The translations under genes and the position numbers were made by a program. Under the pieces are notes generated by a model. The model ran no database searches, was not told the origin of the DNA, and was given only the letters and a program-made list of their open reading frames with translations. From Clostridiales bacterium (GTDB taxonomy: Bacteria > Bacillota > Clostridia > Oscillospirales > Acutalibacteraceae), in the NCBI GenBank assembly GCA_019417145.1, contig DXVY01000066.1, positions 1 through 8,120 on the forward strand: a DNA stretch of 8,120 nucleotides, read 5' to 3'. Shown piece after piece: positions 1 to 6,510 of this stretch (the first letter of the stretch is position 1; every line of letters begins with the position of its first letter).

Positions 1-1
1 C

Positions 2-1342
2 AGCGGCAGGGCCCGCCTGGTCCTCTCCCGGTACCTTACCGACTTTTCGGCCGAAGAAATCGCCGATTCGGTGGCCGGCGCCTATACCGGCGGCCGGTTT
101 GACAACGACCTGCCCGCGCCCCTGCAGGAGCTGACCGACGGGGTGCATATTCTGGAGCTTTGGCACGGCCCCACCTGCGCTTTCAAGGATCTGGCCTTGC
201 AAATTCTTCCCCACCTGCTCACCCGTTCGGCCAAGAAAGCCGGAGACGGTAAAAAGACGGTCATCCTGGTGGCCACCTCGGGCGATACCGGCAAGGCGGC
301 GCTGGAAGGCTTCCGGGACGTGCCGGATACCGAAATCCTGGTATTTTATCCCGAGGACGGCGTCAGCCCCATGCAAAAGCTGCAGATGACCACACAGGAG
401 GGCGAAAACGTCTATGTAGCCGCCATCCGCGGCAACTTTGACGACGCCCAGACCGGCGTGAAAAAAATCTTCACCGATCCCGCCGTAGCCCAAAAGCTGG
501 CGGGGGCCGGCATGGCCTTTTCCAGCGCCAACTCTATCAACTGGGGACGTCTGGTTCCCCAGGTGGTGTATTATGTATCGGCCTATTGCGACCTTTTAAA
601 CAGTAGCCAGCCCCTGGACGACGGCTTCGACGTGGTGGTGCCCACCGGCAACTTCGGCAACATCCTGGCCGCCTACTATGCCAAGCGCATGGGCGTGCCC
701 ATCCGCCGGCTGGTCTGCGCCTCCAATGCCAACAATGTGCTGACCGATTTTCTGAAGTCCGGCACCTACGACAAAAACCGGAAGTTCTACACCACCATTT
801 CCCCCTCCATGGACATTCTGGTGTCCAGCAATCTGGAACGGCTGCTCTACGATCTCACCGGCCGGGACGCCGGCAAAACCGCCGATTGGATGGGTCAACT
901 GGCAGGGGGCGGCAGATACACGGTGGATGGAGATGTGGCGGATAAGCTGCGGGCGCTTTTCTGGGCCGGCTGCTGCGATGACGCCGAGACCAAGGCGGTC
1001 ATCCGAGAAATCTATGAAGCCTATGGCTACCTCTGCGACACCCATACGGCCGTGGCCGTGGGGGTATATGAGAAGTATAAGGCGGAAACCGGCGCGACCC
1101 GTCCGGTGGTGATCGCCTCTACCGCCAGCCCCTTCAAGTTTGCCGCAAGCGTACTGGACGCCGTGGCCCCTCAGAAGGCCGTAGGCAGCGACTTCGATAT
1201 GGTGGACAGCCTGTCCCGTATCACCGGTTGGCAGGTTCCCGCCCCGCTGGCCGGCCTTGCCGGCCGTCCGGTCCGTTTTACCGACGACTGTCGGCAGGAC
1301 AATATGGTGGAAGTGGTTTACAAACGGCTGGGAATCGTTTGA
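2..1342 (+). CDS. thrC: Threonine synthase, 5' end cut by window edge
   Basis: This PLP enzyme makes L-threonine from O-phospho-L-homoserine, the last step of threonine synthesis, in the cytosol. The frame is open from base 2 without a start codon, so the true start lies outside the window. A GTG at 71 is internal, because the protein reads sensibly before it. About 446 residues are visible; family members with this N-terminus are usually a little under 500, so roughly 40-50 are missing. Visible motifs, counted from base 2, are HGPTCAFKD (55-63), with K62 the expected PLP Schiff-base lysine, SGDTGKAA (93-100), and a glycine-rich PTGNFGN loop typical of the PLP phosphate cup. It ends in tandem stops TGA-TAG and converges on the DUF1540 gene. 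Its promoter and any leader are off-window. No frameshift or missing key residue is seen. The assignment is firm from sequence. Confidence 0.96.
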   Translation, partial: SGRARLVLSRYLTDFSAEEIADSVAGAYTGGRFDNDLPAPLQELTDGVHILELWHGPTCAFKDLALQILPHLLTRSAKKAGDGKKTVILVATSGDTGKAALEGFRDVPDTEILVFYPEDGVSPMQKLQMTTQEGENVYVAAIRGNFDDAQTGVKKIFTDPAVAQKLAGAGMAFSSANSINWGRLVPQVVYYVSAYCDLLNSSQPLDDGFDVVVPTGNFGNILAAYYAKRMGVPIRRLVCASNANNVLTDFLKSGTYDKNRKFYTTISPSMDILVSSNLERLLYDLTGRDAGKTADWMGQLAGGGRYTVDGDVADKLRALFWAGCCDDAETKAVIREIYEAYGYLCDTHTAVAVGVYEKYKAETGATRPVVIASTASPFKFAASVLDAVAPQKAVGSDFDMVDSLSRITGWQVPAPLAGLAGRPVRFTDDCRQDNMVEVVYKRLGIV

Positions 1343-1370
1343 TAGCGCCCCCCTTTTTTCTCCCGCATGA

Positions 1371-1400
1371 CAAATGCCCGGCTTTACAGCCGGGCATTTG
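1371..1400. terminator. Perfect hairpin between convergent genes, possible shared terminator
   Basis: The arms CAAATGCCCGGC (1371-1382) and GCCGGGCATTTG (1389-1400) pair perfectly over 12 bp around a 6-base loop. The hairpin lies between the 3' ends of thrC (plus) and the DUF1540 gene (minus), where a shared terminator would be expected. Neither strand has a proper T-run after the stem, so it is not a textbook intrinsic terminator. It may instead stop transcripts poorly or protect their 3' ends. A separate 6-bp stem, CAAACG (1321-1326) with CGTTTG (1336-1341), overlaps the end of thrC and is followed 12 bases later by a run of six T. Confidence 0.55.
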
Positions 1401-1426
1401 CAGGGTTTACGGAGAGGATGCTTTCC

Positions 1427-1603
1427 TTACTGCTTGGCCTTGAAGGTATTGCAGAAGGTGTCGGAGCAGCAGCCGCAAGGGCCGGGGCCCACCTCGATCT
1501 TTCCAGCGTCGCAACTGTCACCGGGGGCGTGATACACGCAGTTGGTCACTTCGCATTTGATGCCGGAAATCTTTTTGCTGCCGCAGCTACTTTTGTTTTC
1601 CAT
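1427..1603 (-). CDS. Small cysteine-rich DUF1540 protein (58 aa)
   Basis: This short gene reads on the minus strand from ATG at 1603 to TAA at 1427 and gives 58 residues. The core C-x-V-x-NCVYH (residues 17-25), the spaced C31 and the CNTF near the end (51-54) match the DUF1540 family (PF07561), common in Clostridia and of unknown function. There are eight cysteines (7, 17, 22, 31, 43, 45, 46, 51), which suggests metal binding or disulphides, but that is inference. No signal peptide or membrane segment is seen, so it is probably cytosolic. An AGAGGTG ribosome binding site (1611-1617) lies 7 bases before the ATG, which supports the start. The gene stands alone, convergent with thrC and divergent from the metallophosphoesterase gene. 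A CGCC cluster at residues 43-46 sits in the C-terminal half. Family match is good; no function can be given. Confidence 0.85.
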   Translation of the reverse strand: MENKSSCGSKKISGIKCEVTNCVYHAPGDSCDAGKIEVGPGPCGCCSDTFCNTFKAKQ

Positions 1604-1622
1604 GGCAAGGCACCTCTTGTTT

Positions 1623-1729
1623 GGCGGCTCTGTCCGCCTGCTCCGTAGCGGCCGCCTCGGCTGCGGAGGGCTGTTTTACATGTTTTCGTCCGCCGGATCC
1701 TACAAGGATCATCCGCAGGCAGACGAAAA
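1623..1729 (-). other. Block of inverted repeats upstream of the DUF1540 gene
   Basis: Three inverted repeats lie in series. GGCGG (1623-1627) pairs with CCGCC (1634-1638). CTCCGTAGC (1641-1649) pairs with GCTGCGGAG (1660-1668) with one non-Watson-Crick position. TTTTCGTCCGCC (1683-1694) pairs with GGCAGACGAAAA (1718-1729) with one C/A position that becomes G-U on the minus strand, enclosing GATCCT/AGGATC (1696-1701 and 1705-1710). If the DUF1540 transcript starts beyond 1729, all three would fold in its 5' leader, the first ending 5 bases before the ribosome binding site. The plus strand after the second stem is T-rich (1673-1686), so terminator activity on that strand is also possible. No known riboswitch class is recognised. 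Confidence 0.45.
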
Positions 1730-1817
1730 ACGCAAACGCAATCGGCCTTTTCGGGCCAAGGATAGTTTGCCCGCTGCGCAGGCTAACCTTTCAAGATAAA
1801 TTCTGGCAGTTTGGCTG

Positions 1818-1823
1818 TATAAT
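1818..1823 (+). promoter_or_regulatory. Consensus -10 box before the metallophosphoesterase gene
   Basis: A perfect TATAAT lies 37 bases upstream of the ATG at 1861, a sensible distance for a short leader. The hexamer 17 bases further upstream (GATAAA, 1795-1800) is a poor -35, so the promoter is only partly supported. On the opposite strand the same bases read TATTATA and could serve the divergent DUF1540 gene, which would give it a leader of roughly 200 bases. Confidence 0.45.
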
Positions 1824-1860
1824 AAAGGCCGGGACCATTTTTCAGAAAACGGGGTGACAT

Positions 1861-2547
1861 ATGGCTTTATATGCGCTGGGCGATCTTCATCTCTCCCTTT
1901 CCGGGGACAAGCCCATGGATATCTTCCGCGGCTGGGACAACTATGTGGAAAAAATCGAAAAAAATTGGCGGCATCTCGTCACCGATGCGGATACGGTCGT
2001 CCTCCCCGGCGACCTGTCCTGGGCCATGAAGCTGGAGGACACAACGGCCGATTTTTCTTTTATTCACGGGCTTCCCGGGAAAAAGCTGCTTTTAAAGGGC
2101 AACCATGACCTGTGGTGGTGCACCATGCGGAAGATGGAAAGCTTTTTTGTCCAACAGGGATTTTCCACCCTGCGGCTGGTGCACAATAACGCCGTGCCGG
2201 TGGGCGACGTCTGCGTCTGCGGCACGAGAGGCTGGTTTTTCGACGACCTTAGCAGCGACAAAAAGGTCATTTTGCGGGAGGCCGGAAGGCTGGAGACCTC
2301 CATTGTCGCCGCCGAGCAGACCGGCCTGGAGCCGGTGGTTTTCCTCCACTATCCGCCGGTCTATGGCGACCAGGTGTGCGATGAGATCCTATCGGTGCTC
2401 AAGCGGCACGCCATAAAGCGGGTCTACTACGGCCATATACACGGCGCGGCCGTCTACAGGGCGGTCAACGGGATATACGACGGTATCCGGTTCCGACTGG
2501 TCTCCTGTGATTGCGTTGGGTTCACACCCGTGCTGGTGGAGCAATAA
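1861..2547 (+). CDS. Calcineurin-like metallophosphoesterase (228 aa)
   Basis: A single-domain, probably cytosolic metal-dependent phosphoesterase. All signature motifs of the calcineurin-like superfamily are present in order: GDLH (7-10), the metal-bridging aspartate in LPGD (D51), GNHD (80-83), the histidine of LHYPP (H163), and GHIHG (191-195). The active site should therefore bind two metal ions, typically Mn or Fe in this superfamily. The substrate cannot be told from sequence; relatives are often annotated loosely as serine/threonine phosphatases or phosphohydrolases. The start at 1861 gives the GDLH motif at the very N-terminus, as usual, with a modest GGGGTG site (1851-1856) 4 bases upstream. 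It precedes tig by 169 bp without an obvious terminator, so read-through into tig is possible. No membrane segment or signal peptide is seen. Confidence 0.9.
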   Translation: MALYALGDLHLSLSGDKPMDIFRGWDNYVEKIEKNWRHLVTDADTVVLPGDLSWAMKLEDTTADFSFIHGLPGKKLLLKGNHDLWWCTMRKMESFFVQQGFSTLRLVHNNAVPVGDVCVCGTRGWFFDDLSSDKKVILREAGRLETSIVAAEQTGLEPVVFLHYPPVYGDQVCDEILSVLKRHAIKRVYYGHIHGAAVYRAVNGIYDGIRFRLVSCDCVGFTPVLVEQ

Positions 2548-2645
2548 ACCGGCCGTTTGCGCCGCTTTATGCTTTTTACCGAAAAACACCCGATTATGCA
2601 CAAATGTTTTCTGTAAAATCCGTCTGTTTGCTTACAAAAAAGATA

Positions 2646-2674
2646 TGGAAAAAAGCGGCGGTTTGTGGTATATT
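2646..2674 (+). promoter_or_regulatory. Candidate tig promoter
   Basis: TGGAAA (2646-2651, 4 of 6 matches to -35) and TATATT (2669-2674, 5 of 6 matches to -10) are 17 bp apart in an AT-rich stretch ahead of tig. The expected start of transcription near 2681 leaves a leader of about 36 bases carrying the GGAGG site at 2704-2708. The rest of the 2548-2716 gap shows no clear terminator for the preceding gene. Confidence 0.4.
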
Positions 2675-2716
2675 TATGATTATCGTCGAGGTTTAAAAAA
2701 CACGGAGGTTATAAAC

Positions 2717-4117
2717 ATGAGTCTGAAGAGTTCCAACAAGGTGGAAACCAATCGCTATGAGCTGGAGATTTCCATCGACGGCGCCGCTTTCCAGGACGCC
2801 ATCCAGAAGGCCTACCGCAAAAACGTCAAGAAAATGAACGTTCCCGGCTTCCGCAAGGGACACGCTCCCCGCTCCATCATCGAGAAGTTCTATGGCGAGC
2901 AGGTCTTTTACGAGGACGCTTTAAATATCGTCTATCCCGACGCCGTCGAATCCGCTGTGGAGGAGGCCGGTCTGGAGCTGGTAGGCGACAAGATCGATAC
3001 CGACGTCACCTCTATCGGCAAGGAAGGCGTGGAGCTGAAAATCACCGTCACCGTAAGGCCTGAGGTCGAGGTGGGCGAATACAAGGGCCTGAAGGCCGAG
3101 CGGGCCAAGGTGGAGGTCACCGACCAAGAGGTCGATCAGGAGATCAACCGCATGGCCGAGCGGAGTTCCCGCCTGGTCACGGTGGAAGATCGGGCCGCCG
3201 AGAAGGGCGATATAGCCGTTATCGACTTTGAGGGCTTTGTGGACGGCGAGGCCTTCGAGGGTGGCAAGGGAGAGTCCTATTCCCTGACCCTGGGTTCCGG
3301 CCAGTTCATTCCCGGCTTCGAGGAGCAGGTGGAAGGCCACAGCACCGATGAGGAGTTTGAGATCCAGGTCACCTTCCCCGAGGATTATCACGCCGAACAG
3401 CTCAAGGGCAAGCCGGCCGTTTTCAAGGTCAAGCTGCACGAGATCAAAAAGCGGGAGCTGCCTGCAATCGACGACGAATTTGCTAAGGACGTCAGCGAGT
3501 TTGACACCCTGGCCGAGCTGAAGGAAGACACCAAAAAGAAGCTGACCGAACGCAAGGAAAAGGAAGCCGACGACGCTGTGGAGACCCAGCTTATCGATCA
3601 GCTCATTGATTCCATGAAGGCCGAGATTCCCGAGGTCATGTTCGAGCGCCGGGTGGACGAGAATCTGCGCGACTTCGACTATCGGTTGCAGTCCCAGGGC
3701 ATGAATCTGGATATGTACATGCAGTATACCGGCAGCTCTGTGGAGGAATTCCGCAAGAACTTCCGTCCCCAGGCCGAGCGGCAGGTTAAGATCCGCCTGG
3801 TCCTGGAAAAGATCGCCGAGCTGGAAAAGATCGTTCCCACCGACGAAGAGATCCAGGCCGAATATGAGAAGCTGGCCAAGAACTACGGCGTGGAGATGGA
3901 CAAGGTCAAGGCGGCTATTCCTGAAAAGGAAGTGGTCAAGGATCTGGCCGTGGGCAAGGCCGTGGAGCTGGTCAAGAGCAGCGCCAAGGTGAGCGAGGCC
4001 AAGGCCGCCGAAAAGGCCGACAAGGACGAGGCGGCCGGCGACAAGCCCAAAACCACGCGCAAGCGTGCCCCCAAGAAAACGGAGGAGCCCAAGGAAGAGG
4101 CTAAAACGGAAGAATAA
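2717..4117 (+). CDS. tig: Trigger factor (ribosome-bound chaperone), 466 aa
   Basis: Trigger factor binds the ribosome exit tunnel and shields and folds new proteins; its middle domain is a peptidyl-prolyl isomerase. The ATG at 2717 follows GGAGG (2704-2708) at 8 bases and starts the family's N-terminus; the frame is open further upstream to 2507, but that part overlaps the preceding gene and is not trigger-factor-like. The ribosome-binding signature PGFRKGHAP is at residues 43-51. The FKBP-like domain spans about 160-245 (GDIAVIDFEGFVDG, then GSGQFIPGFEEQ). The helical chaperone arms follow from about 250 to 420. A charged, low-complexity tail of about 45 residues rich in Lys, Glu and Ala (422-466) makes it longer than the 432-residue E. 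coli protein. It is followed by clpP and clpX, the usual neighbours. Confidence 0.97.
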   Translation: MSLKSSNKVETNRYELEISIDGAAFQDAIQKAYRKNVKKMNVPGFRKGHAPRSIIEKFYGEQVFYEDALNIVYPDAVESAVEEAGLELVGDKIDTDVTSIGKEGVELKITVTVRPEVEVGEYKGLKAERAKVEVTDQEVDQEINRMAERSSRLVTVEDRAAEKGDIAVIDFEGFVDGEAFEGGKGESYSLTLGSGQFIPGFEEQVEGHSTDEEFEIQVTFPEDYHAEQLKGKPAVFKVKLHEIKKRELPAIDDEFAKDVSEFDTLAELKEDTKKKLTERKEKEADDAVETQLIDQLIDSMKAEIPEVMFERRVDENLRDFDYRLQSQGMNLDMYMQYTGSSVEEFRKNFRPQAERQVKIRLVLEKIAELEKIVPTDEEIQAEYEKLAKNYGVEMDKVKAAIPEKEVVKDLAVGKAVELVKSSAKVSEAKAAEKADKDEAAGDKPKTTRKRAPKKTEEPKEEAKTEE

Positions 4118-4175
4118 TTTCTCTTCCCTGTTTATGTTTTTATAGACCCGCGCATACTATATAGCAACTGCGGAT

Positions 4176-4209
4176 TGCCCGATTTTGCCCCTGTGGGGTG
4201 GGTCGGGCA
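4176..4209 (+). promoter_or_regulatory. Hairpin in the tig-clpP gap, terminator or leader element
   Basis: TGCCCGA (4176-4182) pairs with TCGGGCA (4203-4209). Inside it CCCC (4188-4191) pairs with GGGG (4195-4198) around a TGT loop, and the bases between can pair through several G-U wobbles on the plus-strand RNA only, with one bulged T. A loosely T-rich stretch (4210-4230) follows, but not a compact U-tract. It sits 58 bases after the tig stop and 23 bases before the clpP ribosome binding site. It could attenuate tig-to-clpP read-through or fold in the clpP leader. No CIRCE element and no CtsR heptamer repeat is seen in this gap; a clpP promoter is not clear. Confidence 0.45.
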
Positions 4210-4232
4210 TTCTGTCCATTCCTTTATTTTAC

Positions 4233-4237
4233 GGAGG
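4233..4237 (+). promoter_or_regulatory. clpP ribosome binding site
   Basis: GGAGG followed by TG. It lies 9 bases before an in-frame TTG at 4247 but 15 bases before the ATG at 4253, so spacing favours TTG as the start codon. Confidence 0.7.
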
Positions 4238-4246
4238 TGCATTACT

Positions 4247-4834
4247 TTGGATATGAGTTTGGTCCCCTATGTGGTGGAGCAGACCAGCCGGGGCGAACGC
4301 TCCTATGACATTTTCTCCCGCCTGCTCAACGACCGCATTATCATGCTGTACGATCAGGTCAACGATACGACGGCCAGCCTGATTGTGGCGCAGATGCTTT
4401 ACCTGGAAGGGCAGGATCCGGACAAGGACATTAACTTCTACATCAACTCCCCCGGCGGTTCGGTTTCGGCCGGCATGGCTATTTTTGACACCATGCGGTA
4501 TATCAAGTGCGACGTCAGCACCATATGTCAAGGCATGGCCGCCAGCATGGGCGCTTTTCTGCTGGCCGCCGGCACCAAGGGCAAGCGGTTTGCCCTTCCC
4601 CACAGCGAAATCATGATCCACCAGCCCCTGGGCTCGGCCGAAGGGCAGGCCGCCGATATCCTGATCCACGCTGATCATATCGCCAAGACCCGGCGGACCC
4701 TGAACACCATCCTCGCGGAGCAGACCGGTCAGCCCCTGGAGGTTATCGAAAAGGATACCGACCGGGATAACTTTATGTCGGCCGAGGAGGCCGCCGCATA
4801 CGGATTGATCGACAAGGTTATCACCCGGCGGTAG
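4247..4834 (+). CDS. clpP: ATP-dependent Clp protease proteolytic subunit ClpP
   Basis: ClpP is the serine peptidase that forms the barrel-shaped chamber of the ClpXP and ClpCP proteases in the cytosol. From the TTG start it has 195 residues; from the ATG at 4253 it has 193. TTG is chosen because it has the better spacing to GGAGG, but the ATG start aligns with the known B. subtilis N-terminus (both begin M-x-L-x-P-x-V), so either is possible. Counting from the ATG, the catalytic triad is S98 (GMAASMG), H123 (MIHQPLG) and D172 (DTDRDNF), the same numbers as in B. subtilis ClpP. The N-terminal loop EQTSRGERSYDIFSRLL is intact. It lies between tig and clpX. The frame is open further upstream, to 4175, but that part lies before the ribosome binding site and is not ClpP-like. 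Assignment is firm. Confidence 0.97.
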   Translation: MDMSLVPYVVEQTSRGERSYDIFSRLLNDRIIMLYDQVNDTTASLIVAQMLYLEGQDPDKDINFYINSPGGSVSAGMAIFDTMRYIKCDVSTICQGMAASMGAFLLAAGTKGKRFALPHSEIMIHQPLGSAEGQAADILIHADHIAKTRRTLNTILAEQTGQPLEVIEKDTDRDNFMSAEEAAAYGLIDKVITRR

Positions 4835-4907
4835 CCCTTGCCCGAGGGAGCGGCGGATGCACCCCTCCTTCCCCATCGCAAGCCCGACAGAAACAGAAAA
4901 ACCAAAC

Positions 4908-4943
4908 GGGGCGAGCGCCGCCGTACGGCAGCCGCCCCTTTTT
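4908..4943 (+). terminator. Intrinsic-terminator-like hairpin between clpP and clpX
   Basis: GGGGCG (4908-4913) pairs with CGCCCC (4933-4938), a 3x3 internal loop (AGC/AGC) follows, then GCCG (4917-4920) pairs with CGGC (4926-4929) around a 5-base loop. TTTTT (4939-4943) follows directly. It ends 25 bases before the clpX start, leaving no room for a promoter after it. On the minus strand the stem is also followed by T-rich sequence. It probably reduces clpX expression relative to clpP or acts as an attenuator. Confidence 0.75.
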
Positions 4944-4950
4944 CATGAAT

Positions 4951-4956
4951 GAGGTG
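4951..4956 (+). promoter_or_regulatory. clpX ribosome binding site
   Basis: GAGGTG lies 12 bases before the ATG at 4969, slightly far but usable. The other in-frame ATG at 4945 is preceded only by the hairpin and its T-run, with no Shine-Dalgarno match, so 4969 is preferred. Confidence 0.55.
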
Positions 4957-4968
4957 AACGTAAGGCCC

Positions 4969-6273
4969 ATGCCCAACGACGAGAAAAACACGACCATACG
5001 CTGCTCCTTCTGCGGCAAAACCCAGGACGAGGTTTCCCGGTTGGTCGCCGGTCCCGGGGTGTTTATCTGCGACGAATGCATCGACGTGTGCAACGCCATT
5101 ATCAGCGAGGACGAGCCCCCCGTCCGCCGCCGTGGAAATAAACATCAAAACAAGGACTTCCGCCTGCCCAAACCGGCCGAACTCAAGGCGCATCTGGACG
5201 AATACGTCATCGGCCAGGAGGAGGCCAAAATCGCGCTATCGGTTGCGGTTTACAATCACTACAAGCGCATATTCCTGGGTGACACAGCCGACGTGGAGCT
5301 GGGAAAGAGCAACATTCTCATGCTGGGTCCCACCGGCGTGGGCAAGACCCTGCTGGCCCAGACCATGGCCCGAGTCCTGGACGTCCCTATCGCCATCACC
5401 GACGCCACCACGCTGACCGAGGCCGGCTATGTGGGCGAGGATGTGGAGAATATCCTGCTCCGGCTTATCCAGGCGGCTGACTTTGATATTGAAAAGGCCG
5501 AGCACGGCATCATTTATGTGGACGAAATCGATAAGATCGCCCGCAAAAGCGAAAACCCCTCCATCACCCGGGACGTCAGCGGCGAGGGCGTGCAGCAGGC
5601 TTTATTGAAGATTTTGGAGGGCACCGTATCCAACGTGCCGCCCCAGGGCGGCCGCAAGCATCCGCAGCAGGAGTTTATCCAACTGGACACCACCAACATC
5701 CTCTTTATCTGCGCCGGCGCCTTCGAGGGCATTGAAAAGGTCATCGAGCGGCGGATCGGCGGCAGCAGCCTGGGCTTTGGCGCCGATGTGCGGTCTAAAA
5801 AGAGCTTGGATGCCGAGGCCCTCATCAAGGAAACCACCCATCAGGACCTGGTCAAGTACGGGCTGATTCCCGAGCTGGTAGGCCGACTTCCGGTGGTCAC
5901 CACCCTCAACGGCATGGATGTGGATTCTCTGGTGCGCATTATGCAGGAACCTAAAAACTCGGTGATCAAACAGTATCAGGCCCTTTTCAGAATGGACGAT
6001 GTGGAGTTGGAATTCCAGCCAGAGGCCCTTTCAGCCATCGCCCAGAAGACCATTGAGCGCAAAACTGGCGCCCGGGGCCTGCGGTCGATCATCGAGGGCG
6101 TCCTCACCCAGGTCATGTTTGACGTCCCCTCCAACTATCTTGTAGAAAAGGTTACCATTACGGCCGATTCCGTGCTTAAGGGAGAACCGCCGGTACTCAA
6201 GGAGAACCCGGCCCGGAAGCCCAAGGCTCTGACCCTGCCCATGGAATCGGGCCATAAAAACGAAATCGCCTGA
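4969..6273 (+). CDS. clpX: Clp protease ATP-binding subunit ClpX (434 aa)
   Basis: ClpX is the hexameric AAA+ unfoldase that recognises tagged substrates and threads them into ClpP. The N-terminal zinc-binding domain has C12, C15, C34 and C37 (CSFC...CDEC), which dimerise and bind adaptors and substrates in known ClpX. The AAA+ module shows Walker A GPTGVGKT (120-127), the pore loop GYVG (153-156), Walker B IIYVDEID (181-188), the RKH loop (229-231), and sensor 2 GARG (367-370). LGFG (268-271) matches the IGF-type loop that docks on ClpP. The ATG at 4969 matches the usual ClpX N-terminus; starting at 4945 would add eight non-conserved residues without a ribosome binding site. Length is close to the usual 420-430. 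It follows clpP by 134 bases across a terminator-like hairpin. No lon gene follows. Confidence 0.97.
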   Translation: MPNDEKNTTIRCSFCGKTQDEVSRLVAGPGVFICDECIDVCNAIISEDEPPVRRRGNKHQNKDFRLPKPAELKAHLDEYVIGQEEAKIALSVAVYNHYKRIFLGDTADVELGKSNILMLGPTGVGKTLLAQTMARVLDVPIAITDATTLTEAGYVGEDVENILLRLIQAADFDIEKAEHGIIYVDEIDKIARKSENPSITRDVSGEGVQQALLKILEGTVSNVPPQGGRKHPQQEFIQLDTTNILFICAGAFEGIEKVIERRIGGSSLGFGADVRSKKSLDAEALIKETTHQDLVKYGLIPELVGRLPVVTTLNGMDVDSLVRIMQEPKNSVIKQYQALFRMDDVELEFQPEALSAIAQKTIERKTGARGLRSIIEGVLTQVMFDVPSNYLVEKVTITADSVLKGEPPVLKENPARKPKALTLPMESGHKNEIA

Positions 6274-6309
6274 GCCCCTTTATATCTGCCGTCGGCCTTG
6301 GGTGCCGCC

Positions 6310-6371
6310 GCGGGGCCGAATTCCTTACAAGGGTCGTGCATCTCTTCCCCACTGACCGCGGCCCCGCTTTT
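6310..6371 (+). terminator. Possible clpX terminator with a long loop
   Basis: GCGGGGCCG (6310-6318) pairs perfectly with CGGCCCCGC (6359-6367), followed by TTTT (6368-6371). The stem is strong, but the loop is 40 bases, unusually long for an intrinsic terminator. It lies 36 bases after the clpX stop. The 90 bases that follow, up to the next hairpin, show nothing I recognise. Confidence 0.5.
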
Positions 6372-6461
6372 CCCTCGCGAGAACGCCTCCCGGCCAATAG
6401 CCAGCCATCGGCTGAGATGTATAGGGAATCATGGGCTCTGACCAACCGAATAAGAATTTAG

Positions 6462-6504
6462 AAAGCTCTATGCAAATGGAAATTCCATCTGCATGGAGCT
6501 TTTT
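6462..6504. terminator. Bidirectional intrinsic terminator between clpX and lysR-type gene
   Basis: The arms run inward as AAAGCTC (6462-6468) with GAGCTTT (6496-6502), ATGCA (6470-6474) with TGCAT (6490-6494), and ATGGA (6476-6480) with TCCAT (6484-6488), with a 3-base loop. Seventeen of 19 positions are Watson-Crick pairs. On the plus strand the stem ends in TTTTT. On the minus strand it is followed by TTTC and further T-rich bases. This fits a shared terminator for the convergent clpX and LysR-type genes. Confidence 0.8.
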
Positions 6505-6510
6505 CTCGTC

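Noticed and set aside
1542..1857. Plus-strand open frames of 78-93 codons overlapping the DUF1540 gene and its upstream repeats
   Set aside because: They overlap the conserved minus-strand gene or inverted-repeat DNA, lack ribosome binding sites and have no protein-like composition.
2604..2696. Thirty-codon hydrophobic, lysine-containing open frame before tig that could be a leader peptide
   Set aside because: It has no ribosome binding site and spans the predicted tig promoter.
2507..2716. Upstream extension of the tig frame, starting inside the metallophosphoesterase gene
   Set aside because: The extension lacks a ribosome binding site and trigger-factor homology, while ATG 2717 has GGAGG at the right distance and matches the family N-terminus.
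4118..4246. Search for CtsR or CIRCE heat-shock operators before clpP
   Set aside because: No GGTCAAA-type direct repeat and no TTAGCACTC/GAGTGCTAA pair is present.
4229..4876. Long minus-strand open frame opposite clpP, and similar ones opposite thrC, tig and clpX
   Set aside because: These are antisense shadows of well-conserved genes in GC-rich sequence and resemble no protein family.
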